DNA from: Strigomonas culicis
Taxonomy: Eukaryota > Euglenozoa > Kinetoplastea > Trypanosomatida > Trypanosomatidae
NCBI GenBank assembly: GCA_000482145.1
Contig: AUXH01000024.1
Location: forward strand, 1-64,000
Reading direction: 5' to 3'
DNA length: 64,000 bases
This document shows positions 1 through 8,427 of this stretch, in pieces; position 1 is the first letter of the stretch, and each line of letters opens with the position of its first letter. The translations under genes were made by a program, and so were the position numbers. The notes beneath the pieces were generated by a model. The model saw nothing but the letters and a program-made list of their open reading frames with translations, did not search any database and was not told the DNA's origin.

Positions 1-1
1 C

Positions 2-769
2 CGGGGCATCCTGCACTGGGCGCGGCGCGTCGGCGGCCGCGCCGTGTCCGCGCTGCGCGGCCGCCGCGGGGCGGACGTGGCGCAGCAGTTGGATGAGGCG
101 GAGGCGACGCGCGCGCTGCAGGTGGCGCTGTGCGTGCAGGGCAGCGAGCTCGAGCGTATGATGGAGGAGGCCGCGCGCGGCGGCACGTGCGTCGGCCGGC
201 TCTACGCGGTGTGGGGGCTGCTCCTCGCGGCGTACACCGTCGCAAAGCTGGGCCTCACAGTGTACGGGTTGGCGTTCTTCCAGCGGTCGGCGGAGGACCC
301 GGTGACGCACGCGGCGCGGGTGCTGGAGGGGGCGCTGGACGTGCCGCGCGGCGCCGCGGAGGGCCACGCCCACGTCATTGGGTTCCTGGCCGTGCTACTC
401 AACGCGTGGCTCGTGCTGTCCAGCCTGCGCGGGCTGCTGCTGCTCTTCTTCCAGCTGACGCTCTCCTTCAGCGCGACGGTGGTGACGGCTGACACGACCG
501 CGGTCGGCTTCGCGCTGCTTTGCGCCTTCTACTTCGTGGGCCAGCTTCTCATGCTGCGGCAGTCGCTGCCAGACCCGACCCGTGGCGCGGCCGCCGGTGA
601 AACCACCGCGCCGCACACGCTCTTCGTTGTGCTCGGCCACCTCCCGCTGTACTACTATCAACGGCTGTATGAGTGGTGCTACCTCGTGGGGTGCGGCGCG
701 ACGGTGGTCGTGCGGCGCTTTTTGTGGGACGATCCGGCCACAACCGCCATGAATGCTGTCATGCGATAG
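2..769 (+). CDS. GPR89/Golgi pH regulator (GPHR/GTG) family membrane protein, 3' part only
   Basis: The reading frame is open to the left edge of the window, so the 5' part of the gene is missing; about 255 C-terminal residues are seen. GPHR proteins are multi-pass membrane proteins of the Golgi/ER linked to anion conductance and lumenal pH (family knowledge). What is seen matches the C-terminal ABA_GPCR-type domain: a DPVTHA segment after a first hydrophobic helix, then a long hydrophobic stretch ending in SSLRGLLLLFF, another helix ending LLMLRQSLP, and a last helix before the C-terminal tryptophan-aspartate end. In family members the same order occurs (DPVT, SIRGLL, LLIRMS-like motifs). 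Four hydrophobic segments are visible. It heads the plus-strand array in this window. Assignment is by motif order from memory; the missing N-terminal half would normally carry five further helices. Confidence 0.8.
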   Translation, partial: RGILHWARRVGGRAVSALRGRRGADVAQQLDEAEATRALQVALCVQGSELERMMEEAARGGTCVGRLYAVWGLLLAAYTVAKLGLTVYGLAFFQRSAEDPVTHAARVLEGALDVPRGAAEGHAHVIGFLAVLLNAWLVLSSLRGLLLLFFQLTLSFSATVVTADTTAVGFALLCAFYFVGQLLMLRQSLPDPTRGAAAGETTAPHTLFVVLGHLPLYYYQRLYEWCYLVGCGATVVVRRFLWDDPATTAMNAVMR

Positions 770-1144
770 TGTTCTTTTTTTTTTTTGACGTAGTTTTGTT
801 TTTGTGCTTGCTGATGCGTATCTATGACGATGGGAAGCCACTGCTGTAACAGTTTATCGAATGCGCTTATGAGTATAGTTGCGCGTGTATAATATGAAGT
901 GAACATGTAAAAAAAAAAGATAATAACCACTTGGATGTGCACATGTGGGCCAAAAAGTGATTATAGGACAGTGTCGTCCATTATTTTCAATTTCTCTTCT
1001 TTTGTTCCGTTGCATTGCTACTAAACTGTATTCTCTTCTACACTTCTTCTATAAATATTTTTTTTTTAGAAACTATCGTTTCTCTCCTTTTTTTTTCTTT
1101 CTTCCTGTGCGTGTACGTGTCTGTCAGCGACCCAGCGAGCTAGG
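770..1144 (+). other. Intergenic spacer with trans-splice signals
   Basis: AT-rich spacer with T and A homopolymers. A pyrimidine tract at about 1078-1106 followed by AG at 1126-1127 fits a spliced-leader acceptor for the next gene. No gene is supported here. Confidence 0.6.
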
Positions 1145-4033
1145 ATGAGCACCACAGTGCCCCCCGAGCCGCTGCTGTCCGCGCTCGAAAGTCCGCTGCA
1201 CCACCACGGGAAGGAGAGTGCACTGGTGCGGATCGCCCAGGCGGGAAGTCGCCGCGTGAGCGACGACCAGCTGCACCAGCAGTCCTCGGCGGTGCAGGGC
1301 CAGAGCATCCCCAGCCTAAACCGCGGGAGCATCACCATCATCGGCGGCGCGGTGCACGAGGTGGAGGACGAGGACGACTCGGAGGTGGCCGCGAAGGTCG
1401 GCATGCGGCGCGAATGGAACTTCGCGCTGCTCTTCCACCACGAGGTCGCGCGGCTGTCGCTGCAGGTGTCGCCCTACTGGCACATCGAGTTTATCGACCC
1501 CGAGCGCTTCGGCCCGTCCATGCACCACCTCGACCGCGACGTGCGGCACTGTCCCCTGTCTCCGCTGTTCCGCTACACGGATCTGACGGCGGTGCTCAAC
1601 GGCACGGGCAGCAACGCGGCCGGCGGCAACAGCAGCAACGCGAACGCGGCCGGCGCGGGTGGCAGGGAGAGCGTCGACGCGCTCGACCGCGAGGCGACGG
1701 GGGAGAGCGGCAGCACAAAGGAAGAGCTATGGCTGGTGAAGTCGAAACACGTGGAGGTGCTCTACTCCCACATCCCGCCGCACTTCAAACTTGTGAATTT
1801 CTGCACCGTGTGTGTGCAGCATGTGCTGAGGGACCCAGAGGTCGTCTCCATCGACGGCGACACGAACCTCGCGCACCTGACGGTGCAGGGCAAGATGAAG
1901 ACGGACCACCGTCTGGGCGGCCACCGCTGCTTTAGCTTCTACTACCAGCTGTACAACAAGGCGCAGCTGATGAACGACGTTGCGTATGCGGTAGGCACCA
2001 TTGTGAACCAACGGGGCTATCTCATCATCGTGCGCTGCACGGATCGGGCGGAGCTGGAGGGCTATGTGCACCGCGTGCTGGTCCCTTACTACAGCTCGTG
2101 CTACCGGCTCGTGCTGGACACGGAGGTGCAGTACCACCGCGTCGGCTCGCCGCTGCTGGCCGCCCAGCAGGAGCGCTACGGCGAGCTGCTGTACCACGAC
2201 CGCAGCGCAGCGGTCTCCTTCTCGCTGCCCATGTACGCAATGTACATCCGGCCCGACTACTCCGCGATCAAGTCCGTCGGCGTCGGCTCGATCGCGTGCA
2301 TGACGCTGGAGCTCAGCGTGCACGACCGCCTCATCGAGGACGCGGCGGTGGCCGAGATCACCGGGATGCCCACGCACAAGGTGAGCCGCGTGCTGCTCTC
2401 GCTGGAGGTGGAGGAGGTCGCGCGGATGAAGTACCCGAACGTGATGTCGACGGAGCAGTACAGCGAGCTCAAGATGCAGCGCGTCCTCGGCGTCTTCGCC
2501 GACGCGAAGCAGATCGGCACGCCGACGACGATCCAGCTCGGGCGCCGCACCGGCTGCGGCCGCATCGTCACCTTCATGTACGAGCCCTTCCAGGGGATTG
2601 TCAAGGCGATGCTGGTGTCGACGCTCGTCGGCAACTTCGGTGTCACCGCGCTGTACCTGACGAGCCTCGGCGGCGGCGCCTTCGACACGCACCTGTACCT
2701 GCACACGCACCTGCTGGACAGCGTCGTGTACCACCAGCAGGGCGGGCAGCAGCGACAGTTCAGCCGCCTGGAGGTGGTGAACGTGCGCCTGACGGACCAG
2801 GACCTGCCGCGCGCCTACGCAGACGCGGCGGACAAGAACAACCCGACGATGGCGCAGCACATCGCGATGCTGCAGCTCAGCAACGACGGCCGCGCGGAGG
2901 GCGCGGTGGAGGTGCTGCTGCCGCCGGAAGAGGGCGGCGCGCTGCCGCTGACCTCCGTCGAGGCCACGACCGCCGGCCGCGCGCCGACCGCCTCGTCGCG
3001 CGGGTCGATCGCCGCGACGCCGGAGACGCAGGCGCCGAGCCCCGACAGCGTCGAGGCGGACGAGCAGCCGCCGTTCCCGTCCGCCCCGGAGGCGGCCGTG
3101 CTGGAGGGCTCGACGCACAGCGACTCCATCATCAGCATCACGAGCATCTCACGGCTGCAGGGGCTGCCCAGCGACGAGGAGCAGGAGGCGGCGGAGGTGC
3201 CCTTCGCGCAGGACGACGACCTGGTGTCCGTCAGCAGCTCCGCGTCGCACATGTCGCCCTGCGCGCCGGACCACCCCTCCGCGAACCGCACCGCGCGCCA
3301 GCGGACGCGCGTCAGCACGGTGTCTTTCAGCGGCAACAACACCCCCTACGAGGGCAACAGCCGGCGCACGAGCCAGCAGGCGGAGCTCGGCGCCGGCGGC
3401 AGCAGCGCGGGCAGCTCTAACGCCTTCACGACGCAGGCGGAGGTCGAGCAGGCGGCGGCCGCGGCGGCCGAGGCGGCGAGCCAGGCCGAGCGCGCCCGTC
3501 GCGAGGAGGTGGAGCGCGTCCTACGCGACGAGGCGGCCGGGCTGTACTACGGCCCCTCCGTCCGCGACATGTACATGCGCTGCTGCGACGTACAGCGCTG
3601 CCGGCCGAACAGCTTCCTCCTCGCGAAGCTGCCCACCGACGGCCGCTTCACGCCGCAGATCGAGGTGCTCGACCTCAGCGGGAGCTACCTCGGCCACCCC
3701 GGGCTGCTCGCCGTGCTGCGGCTTGTGCAGCAGCTGCCGAACCTCCGGCGCGTGTACCTCAACGACATGTCGCTGGACAACACCGACGCGCAGCATGTGT
3801 GCGCGATGCTGGAGGGGCACCCGAGCATGGACACGCTGCACTGCCGCGGCAACAGTGGCATCACGCTGCCGTCCACCAAGTACTTCACGCGCCTCGTGCG
3901 CATGAACACGATGCTGCGCGACCTGGACCTGACGGGCACCAAGCTCGGCGATCTCGTCGTGCAGCGACTTCGCAACGATGCCCGCGGCCATGCGGACGAC
4001 CGCGCGGATTCAATTTCGGCCAAGTACGCGTAA
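1145..4033 (+). CDS. Unknown 962-residue protein with C-terminal leucine-rich repeats
   Basis: I do not recognise a family for the first 750 residues. The first ATG after the presumed splice acceptor (AG at 1126-1127) is used as start; it begins the GC-rich coding bias. An acidic stretch (EVEDEDDSE) lies near residue 75, and an Asn/Gly/Ala-rich insert near 155-170. Residues about 200-590 look globular. Residues about 590-760 are Ser/Pro/Ala-rich and probably disordered, followed by an Ala/Glu/Arg-rich predicted helix at about 765-800. The last 130 residues contain leucine-rich repeats (EVLDLSGS, LRRVYLNDMSLD, LRDLDLTGTKLGD), of the ribonuclease-inhibitor-like type. LRRs suggest protein binding; no catalytic motif is evident. 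No signal peptide or membrane segment is apparent. Confidence 0.9.
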   Translation: MSTTVPPEPLLSALESPLHHHGKESALVRIAQAGSRRVSDDQLHQQSSAVQGQSIPSLNRGSITIIGGAVHEVEDEDDSEVAAKVGMRREWNFALLFHHEVARLSLQVSPYWHIEFIDPERFGPSMHHLDRDVRHCPLSPLFRYTDLTAVLNGTGSNAAGGNSSNANAAGAGGRESVDALDREATGESGSTKEELWLVKSKHVEVLYSHIPPHFKLVNFCTVCVQHVLRDPEVVSIDGDTNLAHLTVQGKMKTDHRLGGHRCFSFYYQLYNKAQLMNDVAYAVGTIVNQRGYLIIVRCTDRAELEGYVHRVLVPYYSSCYRLVLDTEVQYHRVGSPLLAAQQERYGELLYHDRSAAVSFSLPMYAMYIRPDYSAIKSVGVGSIACMTLELSVHDRLIEDAAVAEITGMPTHKVSRVLLSLEVEEVARMKYPNVMSTEQYSELKMQRVLGVFADAKQIGTPTTIQLGRRTGCGRIVTFMYEPFQGIVKAMLVSTLVGNFGVTALYLTSLGGGAFDTHLYLHTHLLDSVVYHQQGGQQRQFSRLEVVNVRLTDQDLPRAYADAADKNNPTMAQHIAMLQLSNDGRAEGAVEVLLPPEEGGALPLTSVEATTAGRAPTASSRGSIAATPETQAPSPDSVEADEQPPFPSAPEAAVLEGSTHSDSIISITSISRLQGLPSDEEQEAAEVPFAQDDDLVSVSSSASHMSPCAPDHPSANRTARQRTRVSTVSFSGNNTPYEGNSRRTSQQAELGAGGSSAGSSNAFTTQAEVEQAAAAAAEAASQAERARREEVERVLRDEAAGLYYGPSVRDMYMRCCDVQRCRPNSFLLAKLPTDGRFTPQIEVLDLSGSYLGHPGLLAVLRLVQQLPNLRRVYLNDMSLDNTDAQHVCAMLEGHPSMDTLHCRGNSGITLPSTKYFTRLVRMNTMLRDLDLTGTKLGDLVVQRLRNDARGHADDRADSISAKYA

Positions 4034-4481
4034 AGAGATAAAGAGAAAAAAAAAAAGAGCTGAATGTAAAGGCCGGGGATGTGATTTCAGCCCCTCAACA
4101 CACACGTGCACGCACAAACTCTCTATGTACATGTATCATAATGGTTCTTCCTTCGATAACCAATTGTCTCTTTTATAAAAGAGTGATAAGCATAGATAAA
4201 CTACCAACACCACCATTCAAAATGAATGGGGCAAACTAAGTAAAGCGTTGCAGAGAGAGAGAGAGAGAGAGAGAGAAAACAAACAGGATCTAGTCCCTTG
4301 AAGGGCTATACACTCTATCTGCTGATGGTAGCAACCCTGTCGCTTCTCTTCCATTAGCCTCACTTCTTATCTTCTAGGAACACTACAGAACTATACACAC
4401 TTTTTTCTCTCTCCTCTCCTTTTTGTTTGTTTAGGATACTCCACCCTCTCGGTCCCCCCCCTTTCCCCTCGTTAGTGCCCC
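4034..4481 (+). other. Intergenic spacer with (GA)n and splice acceptor
   Basis: AT-rich spacer with a (AG)n run at 4252-4276 and a strong pyrimidine tract at 4401-4432 ending in AG at 4433-4434, the likely trans-splice site of the exonuclease gene. Nothing else is supported. Confidence 0.6.
4252..4276. repeat. (AG)n microsatellite
   Basis: About 12 uninterrupted AG dinucleotides in the 3' untranslated or spacer region between two genes. Confidence 0.95.
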
Positions 4482-6386
4482 ATGAGCCGCATCAAATCCC
4501 CTGTGCTGGACGGCGCGCGGCTCCTGGGCTACTTCGTCAGCAGCTCGGAGGACTGGGCGCGCGACGGCGAGGCCGCCTGGCGCGACATGGTGGGCTGCCT
4601 GCGCCGCGTGCCGGAGTCGGAGCGGCTGCTGGGCCTCGACACGGAGTGGTTCAACAGGAACCCCCTCGCGGTGCTGCAGGTCGCGACGGCGACGCACTGC
4701 TTCGTGCTGCACCTCAGCTACTTCCACCAGCGGCGGCTGCCGGATCCGGTGCGGGAGGTGCTCGAGGACCCGTCCGTCATCAAGTGTGGCGTCGGCGTCA
4801 CCGGCGACGCGCGGCGGCTGTCGGCGGAGCAGCAGCTGACGATTCCTACGCTCTTCGACGTGGACACCTTCAGTGTGCAGACCGGTCTCGCCGTGCCGGG
4901 CGGCACCGGCCTCAAGGCGCTCGCCGAGCACGTCGCGGGCGTCGCCATCGAGAAGCCGCACGCGGTGACGCGCAGCAACTGGGAGCTGCCGCTCTGCGCG
5001 CAGCAGATCGTCTACGCGGCCGAGGACGCGGTGGCGTCGCTCCTGGTCGGGCAGCGCGTGCTGCCGGCGGTGCTGCGCGGCGCGGCGCTGGAGGCGCCCG
5101 GGGCGACCGCCGCGCTGCTGCGGCAGCGCGCGCCGCTCGCGGCGCGCGCGCACAAGGCGGCCGTGCGCGCGAAGGCGCGGCAGCAGGCCGGCGCGGCCGC
5201 GGCGGAGCGGCGCGAGGCGCTGGACGCGGATGACGACGCGGGCGCCGCGGGCGGCTTCACGGTGAAGCAGATCGGTGGCGACGGCCGCGTGCGGGTGCTG
5301 AGCAAGGACGGCAAGTTCCTCTTCGAGTGCTCCTACGGCCGCGCGAAGTACTACGTGATGGAGAAGAACATCGCGACGGTGCTGGAGTACCAGGAGAAGA
5401 AGTCGCACAAGCCGGCGGTCATCCAGCTGCTCTTCGACCCGCAGTTCAAGACGCGGCTGTGCATCTACCACATCCTCAGCTACTGCGAGCTCGGCGCGAA
5501 CTGCCCCTTCGCCCACGGGCTGGAGGAGCTGACGCCGGAGGCGCGCGGGCTGCTGGACGCGGGCGCCGGCCGCACGCCGAGCTGCGCGTGCTGCCTCGGC
5601 ACGAAGGGGCTGTTCCGCCACGCGATGGTGCCGCCGTCGCTGCGCCGCTTCCTGCCCGCGCCGTTCCGCCAGCGCAAGGAGGAGCACCTCGAGGACTTCG
5701 CGCCCGTGTGCTACCAGTGCAACATCCTGCTGCGGCACCTCTACGACGAGGAGATGAAGCGCGTGTACCGTGCGGCGGAGCAGCGCGCGGGGGAGCTGCG
5801 CTACGCGCGCGACGGCGTGCGGCTCGCGACGGTCGGCAAGTGCGCCAGCTACGCGCGGCTGCTGCTGGACGCGGAGAAGCTGAAAGGGATCCCGGGCGCG
5901 CGGCAGGCGCAGCTGGCCGCGTTCATCCGGCGGCACTGGCACAGCACGTATCTCGCGGACATGGTGCGGGACGGCTACGTGCCGCCCGCCTCCTTCGCGA
6001 GCGACGCCGCGCTGCGCGCCGACACGGCCTTCCTGGCGCACCTCGGTGATGTCGTCCCCGGCGACGTGCGCGCCAAGTACACGATGGACCTCCTGGTGCG
6101 CGCCCTGCCGAACCCGCACCCCGCGGCGGCCGCCGCCGGCCCCCGCCGCGGGCCGCGGCCGGTCGACCCCCGCAGCGGGTCGGAGTCCGACGGCGAGGCA
6201 GGGGAGGAGGAGGCGCCGCTGCTGGCACTGGAGGATGACGCCGCGGAGGCTGTGCAGCAGCGTGCGCGGCAGTTTGTGGACCGGTGGCACGAGTTCTGCT
6301 TCAGCACGTGCAAGATGCTGCCCAAGGAGAGCAACGCGCTGACAGACGACGAGTGGAAGGCGTACCGCGATGGTCAAAAGAACTAA
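4482..6386 (+). CDS. EXD2-like DEDDy 3'-5' exonuclease with CCCH zinc finger
   Basis: Predicted 3'-5' exonuclease of the RNase D/WRN/EXD2 class, 634 residues. Exo I is DTEW (Asp53, Glu55), Exo II is the aspartate of VTGDARRL (Asp109), and Exo III is YAAED (Tyr178, Asp182), the DEDDy pattern; all metal-binding acidic residues are present. A low-complexity Ala/Arg linker follows (about 195-250). Next comes a C-x7-C-x5-C-x3-H zinc finger (Cys327, Cys335, Cys341, His345), the CCCH RNA-binding type. Then comes a CxxC...H...CxxC segment (CACC near 367, CYQCN near 409) that resembles the region after the nuclease domain in animal EXD2. The C-terminus is acidic. By family, EXD2 acts on nucleic acid ends in mitochondria or DNA repair; the CCCH finger points to RNA. 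The start is the first ATG after a clear splice acceptor. Confidence 0.85.
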   Translation: MSRIKSPVLDGARLLGYFVSSSEDWARDGEAAWRDMVGCLRRVPESERLLGLDTEWFNRNPLAVLQVATATHCFVLHLSYFHQRRLPDPVREVLEDPSVIKCGVGVTGDARRLSAEQQLTIPTLFDVDTFSVQTGLAVPGGTGLKALAEHVAGVAIEKPHAVTRSNWELPLCAQQIVYAAEDAVASLLVGQRVLPAVLRGAALEAPGATAALLRQRAPLAARAHKAAVRAKARQQAGAAAAERREALDADDDAGAAGGFTVKQIGGDGRVRVLSKDGKFLFECSYGRAKYYVMEKNIATVLEYQEKKSHKPAVIQLLFDPQFKTRLCIYHILSYCELGANCPFAHGLEELTPEARGLLDAGAGRTPSCACCLGTKGLFRHAMVPPSLRRFLPAPFRQRKEEHLEDFAPVCYQCNILLRHLYDEEMKRVYRAAEQRAGELRYARDGVRLATVGKCASYARLLLDAEKLKGIPGARQAQLAAFIRRHWHSTYLADMVRDGYVPPASFASDAALRADTAFLAHLGDVVPGDVRAKYTMDLLVRALPNPHPAAAAAGPRRGPRPVDPRSGSESDGEAGEEEAPLLALEDDAAEAVQQRARQFVDRWHEFCFSTCKMLPKESNALTDDEWKAYRDGQKN

Positions 6387-7092
6387 CGATTTCGTGATGC
6401 ATACGGTGTGTGTGCCACGTGGTGTAACATGAAGTTAGTCACGTGCGTCAATCAATACTGCTGTCGTGATGAGCGCCCGGTAGGCAGGTGCACCAGCTCC
6501 ACTCCACAACCCATGTGTGTGTGTATCCATGCGATCGCTTTTTGTGTTCACCCACTGCGTAACTTCTCCTCCCCTCCCTCTCTTTTCATTCGCTCCTTCA
6601 CTTTTATATACACCAATAGCATTGCATGTGTCTGTACTTGTAGTTACTCTTTCTCCCTTAGCGTGGGGATGGCATGCCCGCGGCGTGTGTGGCAGCGCAC
6701 CAGCGCCACACGGCCCCGTTGGTGCGCACACAGACACTCTCCCTCACACACGCGCGTGTGCGCGCCTCCAACATGGTGGCGCCCGTCAGCCGCCTCATCA
6801 CGCGCCTGGCGTCGATGGGGAAGTCGCTCTGTGAAAACGGCTGCGAGATCGTCTGCATAGCCCTGAACTTCTTCTAGTTTCGGCTATGACTGTTGCTTGC
6901 TTGTACAATGCGCGTTCGGCTGATTTACAAAGAAAAGGAGTTGCTCCTTTTCCACGATCCAAACAGTGGTCACACGTTGCCACTCCTCTTTTTCTTTACC
7001 TATGTTGTATACTTCCACTGAGTCTCACTCTTGTCCATCTATTCCCTTTCTTTTTTTTTTCGTTCCCATCAGCACCGACGCTAGCACCCGCC
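6387..7092 (+). other. Spacer with two separate splice-acceptor signals
   Basis: Two pyrimidine tract plus AG signals are present: one at about 6642-6661 and one ending at 7071-7072. The second serves the thioesterase gene. The first implies an extra transcript, and a small GC-rich reading frame follows it (see 6674-6877). Confidence 0.5.
6674..6877 (+). CDS. Candidate small protein gene (67 or 34 residues)
   Basis: A short frame follows its own pyrimidine tract and AG (6660-6661). From ATG 6674 it gives 67 residues; an in-frame ATG at 6773 gives 34 residues ending in a hydrophobic CEIVCIALNFF. The codons after 6773 carry the strong G/C third-position bias of neighbouring real genes (roughly 30 of 34), while the spacer around it is AT-rich. 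An ATG at 6669 in another frame would compete if ribosomes start at the first AUG, which argues for either the second start or leaky scanning. I do not recognise the protein. Its Cys and the hydrophobic tail would fit a small membrane protein, but that is inference. It could also be a fortuitous frame in a GC-rich patch. Confidence 0.4.
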   Translation: MPAACVAAHQRHTAPLVRTQTLSLTHARVRASNMVAPVSRLITRLASMGKSLCENGCEIVCIALNFF

Positions 7093-8154
7093 ATGCTGAG
7101 ACGCCTGCGGCTCCCGTCGTACGGCTCGCACACCCGCGCGGCCAGCACCGTCGCCACGCTCGTCAGCGGCAACCCCCGCAGGGGCGTGGTGCGCTACCCC
7201 CCGGTGCACTGGCGGCAGGTGGACGCGATCGAGTACGGCGCGCGGCCGCCGCGGCTGCCGGCGGGGCCGCTGCTGGAGCAGATGGATCTCTGCGCCGCGC
7301 GCTGCGGCCGCGCCGTCGCGGACGCGGTCTTCCAGCGGACCGGTATCCGCTATAAGACGCGCACTGCCGCCATCACCGGCGCGAGCTTTGGCGATCCGCT
7401 GTACGCGGGCGACATGATGCATGTCGTGGGCCGCGTGGTGCACGGCGGGGGGAGCAGCATCGGCGTGTCGCTGCAGTGCGCGGGCGGGGAGGCCTTTGTG
7501 ACGCTGGCGCTCGTGGGCGGCGGCGGGCGGCTGGCGCGCGCGGTGCCAGCAGTGGAGCTGGCCGACCCGGCCGACATCGAGCGCCACCACGCGTACGAGG
7601 CGAGCCGGAGGGCACCGAGGCTGACCGCCGCGGAGGCGCTGGACGCGCCGAGCGCGGCCAAGCCGCAGCACGTGCGGATGCGCGACACCGTCTGCCGCGC
7701 GAACAACACGTTCCTGCGCTGCCATCTCAACAGCCAGGGCACCGTCTTCGGCGGCGCGCTGCTGTCGTACATGGAGCGCTACGCGGTGCACTGCGGCCGC
7801 GTGTTCGCGCAGCGCCGACACGTCTACACAGCTGGGGTGCCCCGCGTGGACTTTTGCGCGCCGGTGCTGCCAACCGACTATGTGGCGCTGGAGGCAAAGG
7901 TGATCTACGTGGGCGATACGACGATGGAGGTCGATGTCATCCTCCGCGCGGAGCGTGGCGCCGCGCAGCCGCACGTCGTCACCAACCAAGGCTCCTTCAT
8001 CCTCGTGTGCCAGGACGGGCAACACCGCAACGTGTCCGTCCCGCGCGGCATCGACGTGGCGGCGGCGACGCCGGAGGAGCTGCAGCAGTACGCGGCCGCG
8101 TGTGAGCGGCACCGCAGGCGGCGTGAGGTCGCGAGGCGCTGCGCCGCCGCCTGA
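7093..8154 (+). CDS. Double-hotdog acyl-CoA thioesterase, probably mitochondrial
   Basis: Predicted to hydrolyse acyl-CoA to free acid and CoA; 353 residues. The frame stays open upstream, but ATG 7093 lies just after the acceptor AG at 7071-7072 and starts an arginine- and leucine-rich presequence (MLRRLRLPSYGS), so it is preferred. Two hotdog domains are visible. The first, at about 90-165, includes SFGDPLYAGDMM and a GSSIGVS strand. The second, at about 195-310, includes HLNSQGTVFGGALLSYME, the typical thioesterase helix motif, followed by RVDFCAPV and VGDTTMEVDV strands. The tandem arrangement and presequence are like mitochondrial ACOT9. The C-terminus is Arg-rich. The chain-length preference cannot be read from sequence. 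Confidence 0.85.
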   Translation: MLRRLRLPSYGSHTRAASTVATLVSGNPRRGVVRYPPVHWRQVDAIEYGARPPRLPAGPLLEQMDLCAARCGRAVADAVFQRTGIRYKTRTAAITGASFGDPLYAGDMMHVVGRVVHGGGSSIGVSLQCAGGEAFVTLALVGGGGRLARAVPAVELADPADIERHHAYEASRRAPRLTAAEALDAPSAAKPQHVRMRDTVCRANNTFLRCHLNSQGTVFGGALLSYMERYAVHCGRVFAQRRHVYTAGVPRVDFCAPVLPTDYVALEAKVIYVGDTTMEVDVILRAERGAAQPHVVTNQGSFILVCQDGQHRNVSVPRGIDVAAATPEELQQYAAACERHRRRREVARRCAAA

Positions 8155-8427
8155 GCGCGTTCGAGGGCTGTGTGTAGGGACGGCCTGCCAGTGGGGGCGG
8201 GACCCTCTTGTGCGTTCTCTGCACACTGTATGATTCCACTTGCTAATGGTACTCTTTTTTTTTTTTCTCGCCTTGACTGTTGGCTTTTTTCTTTCTTTCT
8301 GCCTTCTCTTATCATTGCTGTATGCCGTGTTTCATGATAATGAATGTATATGTATATGCACTTTCGTCTTCTTTTCTTCCTTTGGTTCAGAAATATCAAC
8401 AAGCACCATCACTCCCCTTTCCTCACG

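Noticed and set aside
1727..3118. Long antisense frame inside the 962-residue gene
   Set aside because: Same GC-driven shadow effect; no splice signal on that strand and wrong direction for the array.
4431..6377. 648-codon open frame antisense to the exonuclease gene
   Set aside because: Shadow frame caused by high GC and few stop codons; it opposes the array direction and its residues are Arg/Ala/Leu-rich with no recognisable domain.
8344..8427. N-terminal extension of homoserine dehydrogenase
   Set aside because: The extra residues are encoded by AT-rich spacer and precede the Rossmann motif without homology.
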